Position numbers and translations under genes: made by a program. From the NCBI GenBank assembly GCA_013817025.1, contig JACDDK010000069.1, positions 1 through 5,805 on the forward strand: a DNA stretch of 5,805 bases. Reading direction: 5' to 3'. This document shows, in pieces, positions 1 to 5,475 of the stretch. Below the pieces are notes generated by a model. It did not search any database. It was given only the letters and a program-made list of their open reading frames with translations, and was not told the DNA's origin. Each line of letters opens with the position of its first letter. Within the stretch, counting starts at the first letter, position 1. Source of the DNA: Rubrobacter sp. (lineage in GTDB: Bacteria; Actinomycetota; Rubrobacteria; Rubrobacterales; Rubrobacteraceae).

Positions 1-1
1 G

Positions 2-265
2 GTGCTCCTGGCTTGGGACCAGGAGCGGGGCGGATCGTCGTTGGATCTCACACGGGTTCAGACCCGAGGTTGGGCGGAGAGCGTGGCGGAGCGCGAGGAG
101 GGCGTGGCGAGCGTCAGCGCGCCGGTGTTCTGGGCCGATGGGAGGGTTCGGGCGGCGGTGAGCGCGAGCGGCCCGATCTCACGCCTCGGAAAACACCCCG
201 GTGAGCGGCTGGCAAAGAGCGTACTGGCGGCGGCGAGGGAGATAGAGAGCGCCCTCGCCGAGTAG
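2..265 (+). CDS. IclR-family transcription regulator, C-terminal part (5' end outside window)
   Basis: This is the end of an IclR-type regulator; only the last ~87 codons are inside the window and the reading frame is open at the left edge, so the first codon seen is not a start. The stretch GWAESVAEREEGVASVSAPV at residues ~24-43, followed by VRAAVSASGPISRL, matches the conserved end of the IclR effector-binding domain, where the small-molecule pocket is formed. The gene ends in TAG. The N-terminal winged helix-turn-helix that would bind DNA is upstream of the window. IclR proteins usually control catabolic genes next to them, so its target probably lies to the left. It faces the lipid operon tail to tail, and nothing links it to that operon. 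The family call is firm, the effector unknown. Confidence 0.85.
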   Translation: MLLAWDQERGGSSLDLTRVQTRGWAESVAEREEGVASVSAPVFWADGRVRAAVSASGPISRLGKHPGERLAKSVLAAAREIESALAE

Positions 266-316
266 CGTGACGTTCAGTTCGATCCTCAAAGCTCTGTGGC
301 GAAACAGTTTGTGGAA

Positions 317-601
317 CTAATCGGTTGGTAGTGCTTCTTCGGTACCGCTGCCCACGGCGGTTTGTCGGGATGGGACGATCCAAAGCGTTACGCGCTCGGT
401 CTTGAACGGGTCCGGCGGATATGGCTCGCCGTTGTACTTTTACGACAGCTCGTCTATGTGACCTCGAGCTTCCTCGCCCGTAACCGTCTGGACTACCTCG
501 CCTCGGACCCCATCGTAGTGGTACGGGTCTTGCTCGTCACGAATCGTCAGCGTGACGCGGGGGTCGCGGACAAATTTACTCGGATAGGCTACGCAACGAA
601 A
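317..601 (-). pseudogene. Remnant of a PPOX-class (F420-type pyridoxamine 5'-phosphate oxidase-like) gene
   Basis: The reverse strand right after btaB encodes a recognisable C-terminal half of a PPOX-fold, F420-type flavin/deazaflavin-binding protein. Visible pieces are KFVRDPRVTLTIRDEQDPY, then VRGEVVQTVTGEEARGHIDELS, then KYNGEPYPPDPFKTERVTLW, closed by TAG at 317-319. This fits the family pattern of a 'RNxRRDPRVALSI' strand, an 'EVRGxV' strand, a 'HIDxLsxKY' helix and an 'ERVxxxIxP' last strand. Two lesions are visible. A TAA at 440-442 interrupts the same frame exactly where the family has a basic residue, as expected from one AAA to TAA change. The first half of the domain is also missing, because the frame runs directly into the 3' end of btaB with no start or N-terminal strands. 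The right boundary is approximate; clear homology begins near 577. It is probably an old truncated copy left beside the operon. Readthrough or an independently expressed fragment seems unlikely. Confidence 0.72.
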
Positions 602-611
602 CGGACGGGCT

Positions 612-1337
612 TTACGCTTTGGTCCCGACGAATTGGTAGAAGGGGATGCGGACGGGAAGGTTCTGGATGCCGCCTCCGGGTTCGGAGAAATGGACCGGCT
701 CGAAGCGGTGATGCAAGTACTCGATGTGATCGGCATTAGGGAAGACGTTGTCGCGGGCGAACCACGCCGGCCAGAAGGTGCGAGTCAGCCGCGAATGGCG
801 AACGCGGCCAGGGAGCGGGTGCTTTCGAGAGACGTGGAAGTCAACGACGCCGATAACGCCACCGGGACGAAGCAGATCCCAGGCGCGGTCGAGGGCGGCG
901 AACCAGTCGGGGATCATCGTCAGCGAGTAGGAGAACACGACGACGTCGACCGGCCCCGCCGGCGGCGTGAAGGTCGTCGCGTCGGCCCGGACCAGTTCTA
1001 CGTTGGACCACCCCAGGGTCTCTTTGCGACGCTGGGCGACATCGAGCAGTGACGCGGAGAGGTCCACCAGATAGACTTTCGAGAGCCGCGAGCGGCGTTC
1101 ACCGAGGTACTCCAGGTTCGCTCCGGTCCCGCCGCCCATCTCGACCCACACCCCGCCGTCGGGGACCGGGAGCATCCCCATCAAATCGTGTCGGCCTTTT
1201 AGCAGACCAGCCCGCGAGCGATCGTAGTGGTCCGCCTGGTCCCTGTAGAAGCTCTCCAGCCGCTCCGCGTGCGACGAACCACGTATCGGGGCCAACGCTA
1301 TTTTGTAGAGCAGTTTGAGGTCGGTGGCCAGGGGCAT
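612..1337 (-). CDS. btaB: BtaB-type SAM-dependent N-methyltransferase (betaine lipid DGTS synthesis)
   Basis: A class I SAM-dependent methyltransferase of 241 residues. Motif I is VWVEMGGGTGANLEYL (residues ~63-78), with the acidic end of strand 2 at YLVDLS (~89-94), the 'RADAT' segment at ~117-121, and the post-motif LLRPGGVIGVVDF at ~155-167. No membrane segment is evident, so it is likely a cytosolic or peripheral membrane enzyme. BtaB adds three methyl groups to the amino group of diacylglyceryl-homoserine to give the betaine lipid DGTS. The specific call rests mainly on its place 13 bases behind the BtaA-type gene and on its length, which is close to known BtaB proteins (a little over 200 residues). 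The ATG start has a good ribosome site, CGGAG, 6 bases upstream. It is the last intact gene of the operon; no clear terminator follows it. By motifs alone it could be another small-molecule or lipid methyltransferase. Confidence 0.82.
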   Translation of the reverse strand: MPLATDLKLLYKIALAPIRGSSHAERLESFYRDQADHYDRSRAGLLKGRHDLMGMLPVPDGGVWVEMGGGTGANLEYLGERRSRLSKVYLVDLSASLLDVAQRRKETLGWSNVELVRADATTFTPPAGPVDVVVFSYSLTMIPDWFAALDRAWDLLRPGGVIGVVDFHVSRKHPLPGRVRHSRLTRTFWPAWFARDNVFPNADHIEYLHHRFEPVHFSEPGGGIQNLPVRIPFYQFVGTKA

Positions 1338-1343
1338 GTTGGT

Positions 1344-1347
1344 CTCC
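1344..1347 (-). promoter_or_regulatory. Ribosome binding site of btaB
   Basis: GGAG (within CCGGAGACC on the reverse strand) lies 6 bases before the ATG of btaB, in the 13-base gap behind the btaA stop codon. It supports this start and translation from the shared operon message. Confidence 0.7.
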
Positions 1348-1350
1348 GGT

Positions 1351-2544
1351 TCAGGTGGTTGTCAGGTCGGCGATATAGAAGCTGCCGTAGGTGTGGACGC
1401 GATCTTTTTGGTGAAGGTCGGCGGCTAGGTCGTGATGGTAGAGTAGCAAGTCGCCGAGGCGGTGGCGTTCACCGGCAACCGAGACCTGGATCGGGTCTAC
1501 GTAATCGACGCGCAGGCCGCCGCTGCGCCAGATCGCGCGGGCGTCGGGGGTGGCACGGTCCAGGATAGCCTGCCATTGACGGGCCAGCACCGGGTGATGG
1601 TGCGCACTCAACCAGTCCATGTGGTCCAGCAACACGTACCGGGAGATCCGATCCTCACGCCCGATGAGGAAGTCCAGGATCGAGGTCGTGTGGACGCTGA
1701 CGCGGTCGGCCAAACCAGCCTTGAGCCGGGCGAAGTTTTCGGGCTTTAGGTACTCGGGGCAACAGTCCGGCGAGTACTCGCCCGTCAGGTAGAGCTTCCA
1801 GAAGTAGTTGCCTTGTATGGGGAGCCGGGCGAAGACCGCCTCCACGCAATCCTCGATATATTGAACGACCCCACCGGCGTAGGTGCGTTCGATCTGGGTC
1901 CTCTGAGGCCGCGGCACCCCCACCAGAGCCAGCGCCCCGTCGCAGTCCATTAGCCAGCGGATCAAACCCGTCCAGAACGTCCGCCGCAACCGACCCTCGT
2001 AGATATCCTGCTGCTCGTCGACCGACCCGGCCCCCAAAAGCGCCGTTATCTCCCCCCGCGTTCTCGTCACTCGGTCTATATAGAAGTTGACCAGACGGGC
2101 GAAGAACCCGGCGGTGCCGCGAAAGTAGAAGGAATGCCACCACTCGGCACCGCAGAACCAATGCAAGCGCCGGTCCCAATACATCCGCGCCGCGTCCGAG
2201 AGCAGCGGACGCAGAACGGAGCGGTACAGCCGGGGGAATTCGGGCAGCCGTCCCCGGCCGAACAGTGAGAAAAACGTCTCGAAGTCGAGGCTCCGTATCG
2301 CAGCGAGCTTCAGCTCCAGCAGGGCGTTCTGGCGCGGGTTGATGTCCACCGCGTAGACGTGGGCCGGCTCCGTGAGAGCGTAGTCCAGCACGTTGCACCC
2401 ACCGGACGTTATAGCCAAAATGGTGTCGCTCGGTCCAAGCCCCAAGGCCCGGCGGTCGAGTTGCGGATCCTCCCAGCAACTGTTGTAGACTAGGTTGTGG
2501 CCGTGAATGTTGCGGAACAGGCAGTTGCTGAGTCCCTCGATCAC
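1351..2544 (-). CDS. btaA: BtaA-type SAM:diacylglycerol 3-amino-3-carboxypropyltransferase (DUF3419)
   Basis: A DUF3419-family protein of 397 residues from the chosen start. BtaA transfers the 3-amino-3-carboxypropyl group of S-adenosylmethionine to diacylglycerol, giving diacylglyceryl-homoserine, the precursor of the betaine lipid DGTS. Visible family hallmarks are NSCWEDPQLDRRAL (~21-34), the SAM-site segment ITSGGCNVLDY (~45-55), YAVDINPRQNALLELKLAAI (~64-83), LPIQGNYFWKLYLTGEYSPD (~241-260) with CCPEYL after it, and a late VLLDHMDWL (~304-312). These residues make a full-length, undamaged member. Two GTG starts are possible. The upstream one at 2565 (404 residues) has no Shine-Dalgarno. 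The one at 2544 has AAAGGG 5 bases upstream and overlaps the stop of a small ORF in a GTGA arrangement, so I chose it. btaB follows after 13 bases. In other bacteria btaA-btaB are induced by phosphate limitation. The DUF3419 assignment is nearly certain and the exact acceptor is inferred. Confidence 0.88.
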   Translation of the reverse strand: MIEGLSNCLFRNIHGHNLVYNSCWEDPQLDRRALGLGPSDTILAITSGGCNVLDYALTEPAHVYAVDINPRQNALLELKLAAIRSLDFETFFSLFGRGRLPEFPRLYRSVLRPLLSDAARMYWDRRLHWFCGAEWWHSFYFRGTAGFFARLVNFYIDRVTRTRGEITALLGAGSVDEQQDIYEGRLRRTFWTGLIRWLMDCDGALALVGVPRPQRTQIERTYAGGVVQYIEDCVEAVFARLPIQGNYFWKLYLTGEYSPDCCPEYLKPENFARLKAGLADRVSVHTTSILDFLIGREDRISRYVLLDHMDWLSAHHHPVLARQWQAILDRATPDARAIWRSGGLRVDYVDPIQVSVAGERHRLGDLLLYHHDLAADLHQKDRVHTYGSFYIADLTTT

Positions 2545-2669
2545 TTCAACCCTTTCTCTCTGCACCCAATAGTCGGGGACGGCGCGTCGTCGAAGCAGCC
2601 AATAACGCGGCCTGCGATGGAAAGTTTCGTTGCCCGAACGGAGAGATGGCTTCGGACAACTTCGCTCAT
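2541..2669 (-). CDS. Possible 42-residue ORF bridging the glycosyltransferase and btaA
   Basis: An ATG directly abuts the TGA of the glycosyltransferase (TGAATG), and the frame stays open for 42 codons. It ends with TGA inside the GTGA of the preferred btaA start. The protein begins MSEVVRSHLSVRATKLSIAG and continues RVIGCFDDAPSPTIG. I recognise no family, signal peptide or membrane segment. The stop/start junctions at both ends would allow coupled translation through the otherwise 125-base gap. Against it, there is no good Shine-Dalgarno before the ATG, and third-position GC is only about two thirds, seemingly lower than in its neighbours. It may be a leader-like coupling peptide or simply a chance ORF. 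Confidence 0.25.
   Translation of the reverse strand: MSEVVRSHLSVRATKLSIAGRVIGCFDDAPSPTIGCREKGLK
2550..2555 (-). promoter_or_regulatory. Ribosome binding site deciding the btaA start
   Basis: AAAGGG on the reverse strand sits 5 bases before the GTG at 2542-2544. The alternative GTG at 2563-2565 is preceded by CCCCGACTATTGG, with no purine-rich site. This favours the shorter 397-residue BtaA. Confidence 0.5.
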
Positions 2670-4940
2670 TCAGAGCACCGCGTGGGGATGGGGAACGGGA
2701 CGCGGGGATGGTGAGTGGAGGTTGGTCAGGACATCCAGAAGAGCCTTCCTGTTCGTGGACGCGGCGTGTTCTCTAGCGGCGTGGCTCATCTGCTGGCGCA
2801 GCCAGGCGTCGTCCAGGAGCAATTCGATCTTCTCGAAGAACGCGAGTTGATCTCCTGGCGGCACGGCGAAGCCGCTGACACCGGGCCGGATACGTTCGCT
2901 CCACCCACCACCCGCGAAGAGCACCACCGGCAACCCGGAGGACTGGGCTTCGATCACGGCCCGCCCGGACGCGCCTTTCGCACCCGGAGATACAAACACG
3001 TCACACGACGCGAAAAGCCGGGCCAGCGCCTCACCGCTCGGGGAGCCCACGAAGCTGGCGGTATCGCCCAAAGAGTCCTGTATCTCCCTCCGGTATGGTC
3101 CGTCCCCGGCCACCACGAGACGCACGTCCGAGCGGCGCTTCCGAAGGTTCCGGTAGCCGGCGACGAAGGAATTCAGGCCCGCGTCGTGGTCGAGCCGACC
3201 GGCGTACAGCAGCAGCGTCCCACCGTCGCCGAGGGCCTCTCGAAGCGCGGGCGCTCTTTTGGATGGGGCGTACAGTTCGCCGTCGACGCCGCTCTCCACG
3301 ACCTCGAAACGTTGGACGCGGTAGCCGCGCTCCCGCAGGTCAAGCTCCGCAGCCGGGGACGGCACCGCCACGACCGAGCACCGCTCATAGAACTCGCGCA
3401 CCGCGACCTCTACGACCCTCGCGACTATCTCGTCTCTAAAGAGGTCGTGCGCGTGGCCGGCGAAGTCCGCGGAGTAGGAACCGACCACAGGGACGCCGAG
3501 CACGAGACCACAGACTAAGGCCGCCAGACCGAGTGGGCCGGGCGTGGTGACGTGTATCGCGGCGTAGTCCTCTTCGGCGACGTGCTCCAGGACTTCCAGC
3601 AGAGAAGGCACGCCGAGTTTAGATCCGGCGTTCAGCGGCGTCCCAACGTGCGTGACCGGCCGCATCGAGGCGACACCCGGAGCCGGCGACGAACCACAGG
3701 TCACGAACCGCAACCGCCCTTCGAGGTCATCGTCGAGCGGGGACCCGAGTCCCCGGTACATCGCCGGGACCTCATTCATTCCATCCACGAACACGGCGAT
3801 GCGCGGCGGCGCATCTCCGCCCCCGAGCCACAGCTCCTCGCGTAGTTTGCGGGCTTTTCCAGCCTCCCGTCCAAAGTACCCGTGCGCGGCGACGTAGGGG
3901 GCTATAAAGACGTGTCCGTCCACGAAGCCGCCCACGGAGCCGAGGAAGTCCAGCGCCGGAGACCCGAGCCCGGAGTCCTCGAAAGCTTCCCTGACACGGT
4001 TCTCGTACCTGCTGGCGAGACTGGAACGCATCCTCGCCTCGTCGAGCCGCGCCAGGATCGGCAGGTACCGGAGCAGCGCGTTCTCCGAGGTCGCCGAGGC
4101 CGCTCGCAGCCGCACCCGGACATCGTCCGGCAGGCCCAACCGGCGCAGAAGCCCCGCGGCCCGGTCTTCTCTTCCCCCCTCAAGCGCCGCACCCGCGAGC
4201 CTGAAGGCGGTCTGGACGAACTTGCCCACGGAGCCCTCCTCTCCGGCGGGACGGACCTCGCCCGCCGCGAGGGCGTCCAAAAACTCCCGTGGATTCCGCA
4301 CCCCCGGCGCGACGGTGTGGGTAGCGCCGCCGTAGTCGTCGGAACCGGCGATGCCCCGTATCCTGCGGTGAGGCGGTGTCGGAAAACCGTGCCACAGGGC
4401 CATACGGCGCAGATCCAGGACTCCAATGCCCTCGGCTATCTCGCGAGCCAGGCGGTTTTGGCGGGGAGGGCGGGATCCGTTTACGAACTCCCAGAGTCCG
4501 AACAGTACGAGGCGCTTCTCTATCCCCGACCGGTCGAGCGAGCCGCCGAGGTCGTAGATCGGATGCGCCAGCGCGTGGACGACGCCCGCCTCCCGCAAGT
4601 AGTCCACCAGATCGTACACGCTGCCCCGACGAGCCTGCGCCTCAGCGTGGATCTCCTCGTCCAGCCCGTAGACGAGCACGTCCACGGAGCTATCCTCCTC
4701 GGGGAATCTGGCGGAGACCTCCTCGCTCACGAAGAAGTCCGGGTGATGGGCCAACGCGAGAGCGCCGTCGATGGTCTCATGGTCGGTGAGGGTCACAAAG
4801 TCCATCCCGGCCCTCTTCGCCATCCGATAAGCATCCTCGGGCGGCGTGTACGATTCGCGGACCCCGCCAGCGTCCCCAAGACCCCGAACCCACACGTTCG
4901 TCGCCGACCCCGACGCCCACGAGTGAAGATGAAGGTCCAC
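2670..4940 (-). CDS. PHP-domain / GT4 glycosyltransferase fusion protein
   Basis: A 756-residue two-domain protein heading the betaine-lipid operon. Residues 1-~240 are a PHP (polymerase/histidinol phosphatase) metallo-hydrolase domain: DLHLHS with H4 and H6, TLTDHE (D53, H54), VVHALAHP (H122, H126) and GIAGSDDYGG (D201, D202). A charged, mostly helical linker spans ~240-375. Residues ~380-740 look like a GT-B fold, family GT4 glycosyltransferase: RIAVFVDGMNEVP at the start, then LYAGRLDHDAGLNSF, VVAGDGPY, and VIEAQSSGLPVV with E664. No signal peptide is seen; VCGLVLGVPVV (~476-486) is part of the GT-B core. GT4 enzymes in lipid operons usually add a sugar from a nucleotide donor to diacylglycerol, and that role is inferred here from the btaA/btaB neighbours. 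Oddities are an expected last PHP histidine that reads Tyr (SDDY), and a first Glu of the EX7E motif that reads Gly656. Starts at TTG 4979 and GTG 4961 are also possible; GTG 4940 has the best ribosome site. Confidence 0.85.
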   Translation of the reverse strand: MDLHLHSWASGSATNVWVRGLGDAGGVRESYTPPEDAYRMAKRAGMDFVTLTDHETIDGALALAHHPDFFVSEEVSARFPEEDSSVDVLVYGLDEEIHAEAQARRGSVYDLVDYLREAGVVHALAHPIYDLGGSLDRSGIEKRLVLFGLWEFVNGSRPPRQNRLAREIAEGIGVLDLRRMALWHGFPTPPHRRIRGIAGSDDYGGATHTVAPGVRNPREFLDALAAGEVRPAGEEGSVGKFVQTAFRLAGAALEGGREDRAAGLLRRLGLPDDVRVRLRAASATSENALLRYLPILARLDEARMRSSLASRYENRVREAFEDSGLGSPALDFLGSVGGFVDGHVFIAPYVAAHGYFGREAGKARKLREELWLGGGDAPPRIAVFVDGMNEVPAMYRGLGSPLDDDLEGRLRFVTCGSSPAPGVASMRPVTHVGTPLNAGSKLGVPSLLEVLEHVAEEDYAAIHVTTPGPLGLAALVCGLVLGVPVVGSYSADFAGHAHDLFRDEIVARVVEVAVREFYERCSVVAVPSPAAELDLRERGYRVQRFEVVESGVDGELYAPSKRAPALREALGDGGTLLLYAGRLDHDAGLNSFVAGYRNLRKRRSDVRLVVAGDGPYRREIQDSLGDTASFVGSPSGEALARLFASCDVFVSPGAKGASGRAVIEAQSSGLPVVLFAGGGWSERIRPGVSGFAVPPGDQLAFFEKIELLLDDAWLRQQMSHAAREHAASTNRKALLDVLTNLHSPSPRPVPHPHAVL

Positions 4941-4945
4941 CCGAA

Positions 4946-4950
4946 CCTCC
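4946..4950 (-). promoter_or_regulatory. Ribosome binding site of the PHP-glycosyltransferase gene
   Basis: GGAGG on the reverse strand is followed by TTCGG and then GTG at 4938-4940. This places translation start so that the protein begins M-D-L-H-L-H, directly at the PHP metal motif. The upstream TTG at 4977-4979 lacks a site of this quality, and the GTG at 4959-4961 has only GGGGA at a short distance. Confidence 0.6.
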
Positions 4951-5085
4951 GCTCCCCTCACGCCATCCCCAAAATGCAACCGCTACGCCCGCACCCTTCG
5001 AGGATCGAGGAAAAAGGGGTGGGAGTCCAGCCTCGTTTGGTACGTTCAGACGGTCCCATAAAGGCTTCGATGCTCACCGGAGCTA

Positions 5086-5091
5086 AAGATA
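5086..5091 (-). promoter_or_regulatory. Possible -10 element of the lipid operon promoter
   Basis: TATCTT on the reverse strand is a fair sigma-70-type -10 hexamer. It lies 21 bases downstream of the repeat array at 5113-5152 in the direction of the operon, and there is no recognisable -35 at the normal distance, where the last repeat unit sits instead. That is typical of activator-dependent promoters. It would give a leader of roughly 140 bases before the GTG at 4940. The match is weak on its own. Confidence 0.3.
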
Positions 5092-5112
5092 GCGGGCTTC
5101 GAGAGCGAGAGG

Positions 5113-5152
5113 GTTAAAGAACGGTCAACTTATAGCTAAAGATACGTTAAAC
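5113..5152 (-). promoter_or_regulatory. Pho-box-like array of four 11-bp-spaced direct repeats
   Basis: Read on the reverse strand toward the operon, the units are GTTTAAC (5152-5146), CTTTAGC (5141-5135), AGTTGAC (5130-5124) and CTTTAAC (5119-5113). Each is separated by exactly 4 bases, so the period is 11 bp. The shared core is TT(A/G)(A/G)C. Tandem half-sites with an 11-bp period are the hallmark of OmpR/PhoB-class regulators; the Bacillus PhoP box (TTAACA-like with 5-bp spacers) is the closest in sequence, and Streptomyces PhoP uses GTTCACC units with the same period. Location upstream of a betaine-lipid operon fits phosphate-starvation activation. The periodicity is seen directly; the identity of the binding protein is inferred. 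Confidence 0.55.
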
Positions 5153-5369
5153 CCTTGCGTGTTGGCGAATAAGGACCGTGTGGTCCGATCGTTCGCGTCT
5201 CAATAAGTTAAGGGGTAGTTGGCGCAACCGGTCTCGGGAAAGCCTCGGGCGTCGGAGCCGTTGCCTATACTGGGTTGGATTCTTCACGGCTTCGGGGCTG
5301 GTTACGATGCTGCGCTCGGGGATGCGTAGGGCCGATTCTTTGTCGTAAAAACAGCGACCAACTCTTCGG

Positions 5370-5405
5370 AACAAGGGAGCGGGGCGAGGGCCCCGCTCCC
5401 TTGTT
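5370..5405 (-). terminator. Perfect 15-bp stem-loop, terminator of the MetE-like gene (could act on both strands)
   Basis: The arm AACAAGGGAGCGGGG (5370-5384) is an exact reverse complement of 5391-5405, with the 6-base loop CGAGGG. The stem has a GC-rich core with A-rich and T-rich ends, so a TTGTT tail follows the core on either strand, which is the layout of a bidirectional intrinsic terminator. It lies about 70 bases beyond the stop of the MetE-like gene on the reverse strand. A transcript entering from the left on the + strand would also be stopped here. Confidence 0.75.
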
Positions 5406-5410
5406 CGTGC

Positions 5411-5457
5411 TTCGGACGCGACCGGATTTTTGTAGTCCAGTCGCGTTGTTTTCCGAA
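5411..5457. repeat. Second, imperfect nested stem-loop next to the terminator
   Basis: The outer arms TTCGGA (5411-5416) and TCCGAA (5452-5457) enclose inner arms CGCGAC (5417-5422) and GTCGCG (5440-5445). Above those, GGA pairs with TCC (5424-5426 with 5436-5438) around a loop containing TTTTT. A 6-base bulge lies between the right arms. It sits between the stop of the MetE-like gene and the perfect hairpin, so it could protect the 3' end or help termination. Confidence 0.45.
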
Positions 5458-5475
5458 AAGTTGGCGGAAGACTGT

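Larger units (their letters stand above)
4941..5475. other. Gene-poor intergenic region upstream of the lipid operon
   Basis: About 535 bases separate the glycosyltransferase start from the end of the MetE-like gene, and I see no credible protein in any frame. The left part (to ~5112) would be leader and promoter of the lipid operon. 5113-5152 holds an 11-bp-periodic repeat array. 5153-5369 has no recognised content beyond a small hairpin, GGACC-GTGT-GGTCC at 5173-5186. 5370-5457 contains two stem-loops. I looked for tRNA, cobalamin and SAM riboswitch signatures and saw none. Confidence 0.6.

Noticed and set aside
266..316. Terminator between the converging IclR gene and the PPOX remnant
   Set aside because: No stem of useful length or T-run was found in these 51 bases.
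440..736. Reverse-strand frame of 98 codons taken as one gene
   Set aside because: Its first ~40 codons are just an out-of-frame reading of the btaB 3' end. Only the part below about 601 carries PPOX-like sequence, and the true frame continues past the TAA to 317.
1655..2479. 274-codon reverse-strand open frame inside btaA
   Set aside because: It is in a different frame of the same DNA as the clear DUF3419 protein, and the translation is Arg/Gly/Ala-rich with no recognisable motif.
3882..5117. Long + strand open frame of 411 codons opposite the glycosyltransferase
   Set aside because: It mirrors the high-GC third-position pattern of the real reverse-strand gene, its translation is low-complexity in Arg/Pro/Gly, and it resembles no protein family. 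The opposite strand has clear PHP and GT4 motifs.
5113..5152. CRISPR or tandem-repeat array
   Set aside because: The units are only 7 bases with 4-base spacers and are degenerate. That is the geometry of regulator half-sites, far too short for CRISPR repeats and spacers.
4941..5369. Riboswitch (SAM or cobalamin) controlling the lipid operon or the MetE-like gene
   Set aside because: No B12-box, SAM-I core or similar conserved core was seen on either strand, and the MetE-like gene's own leader is outside the window.
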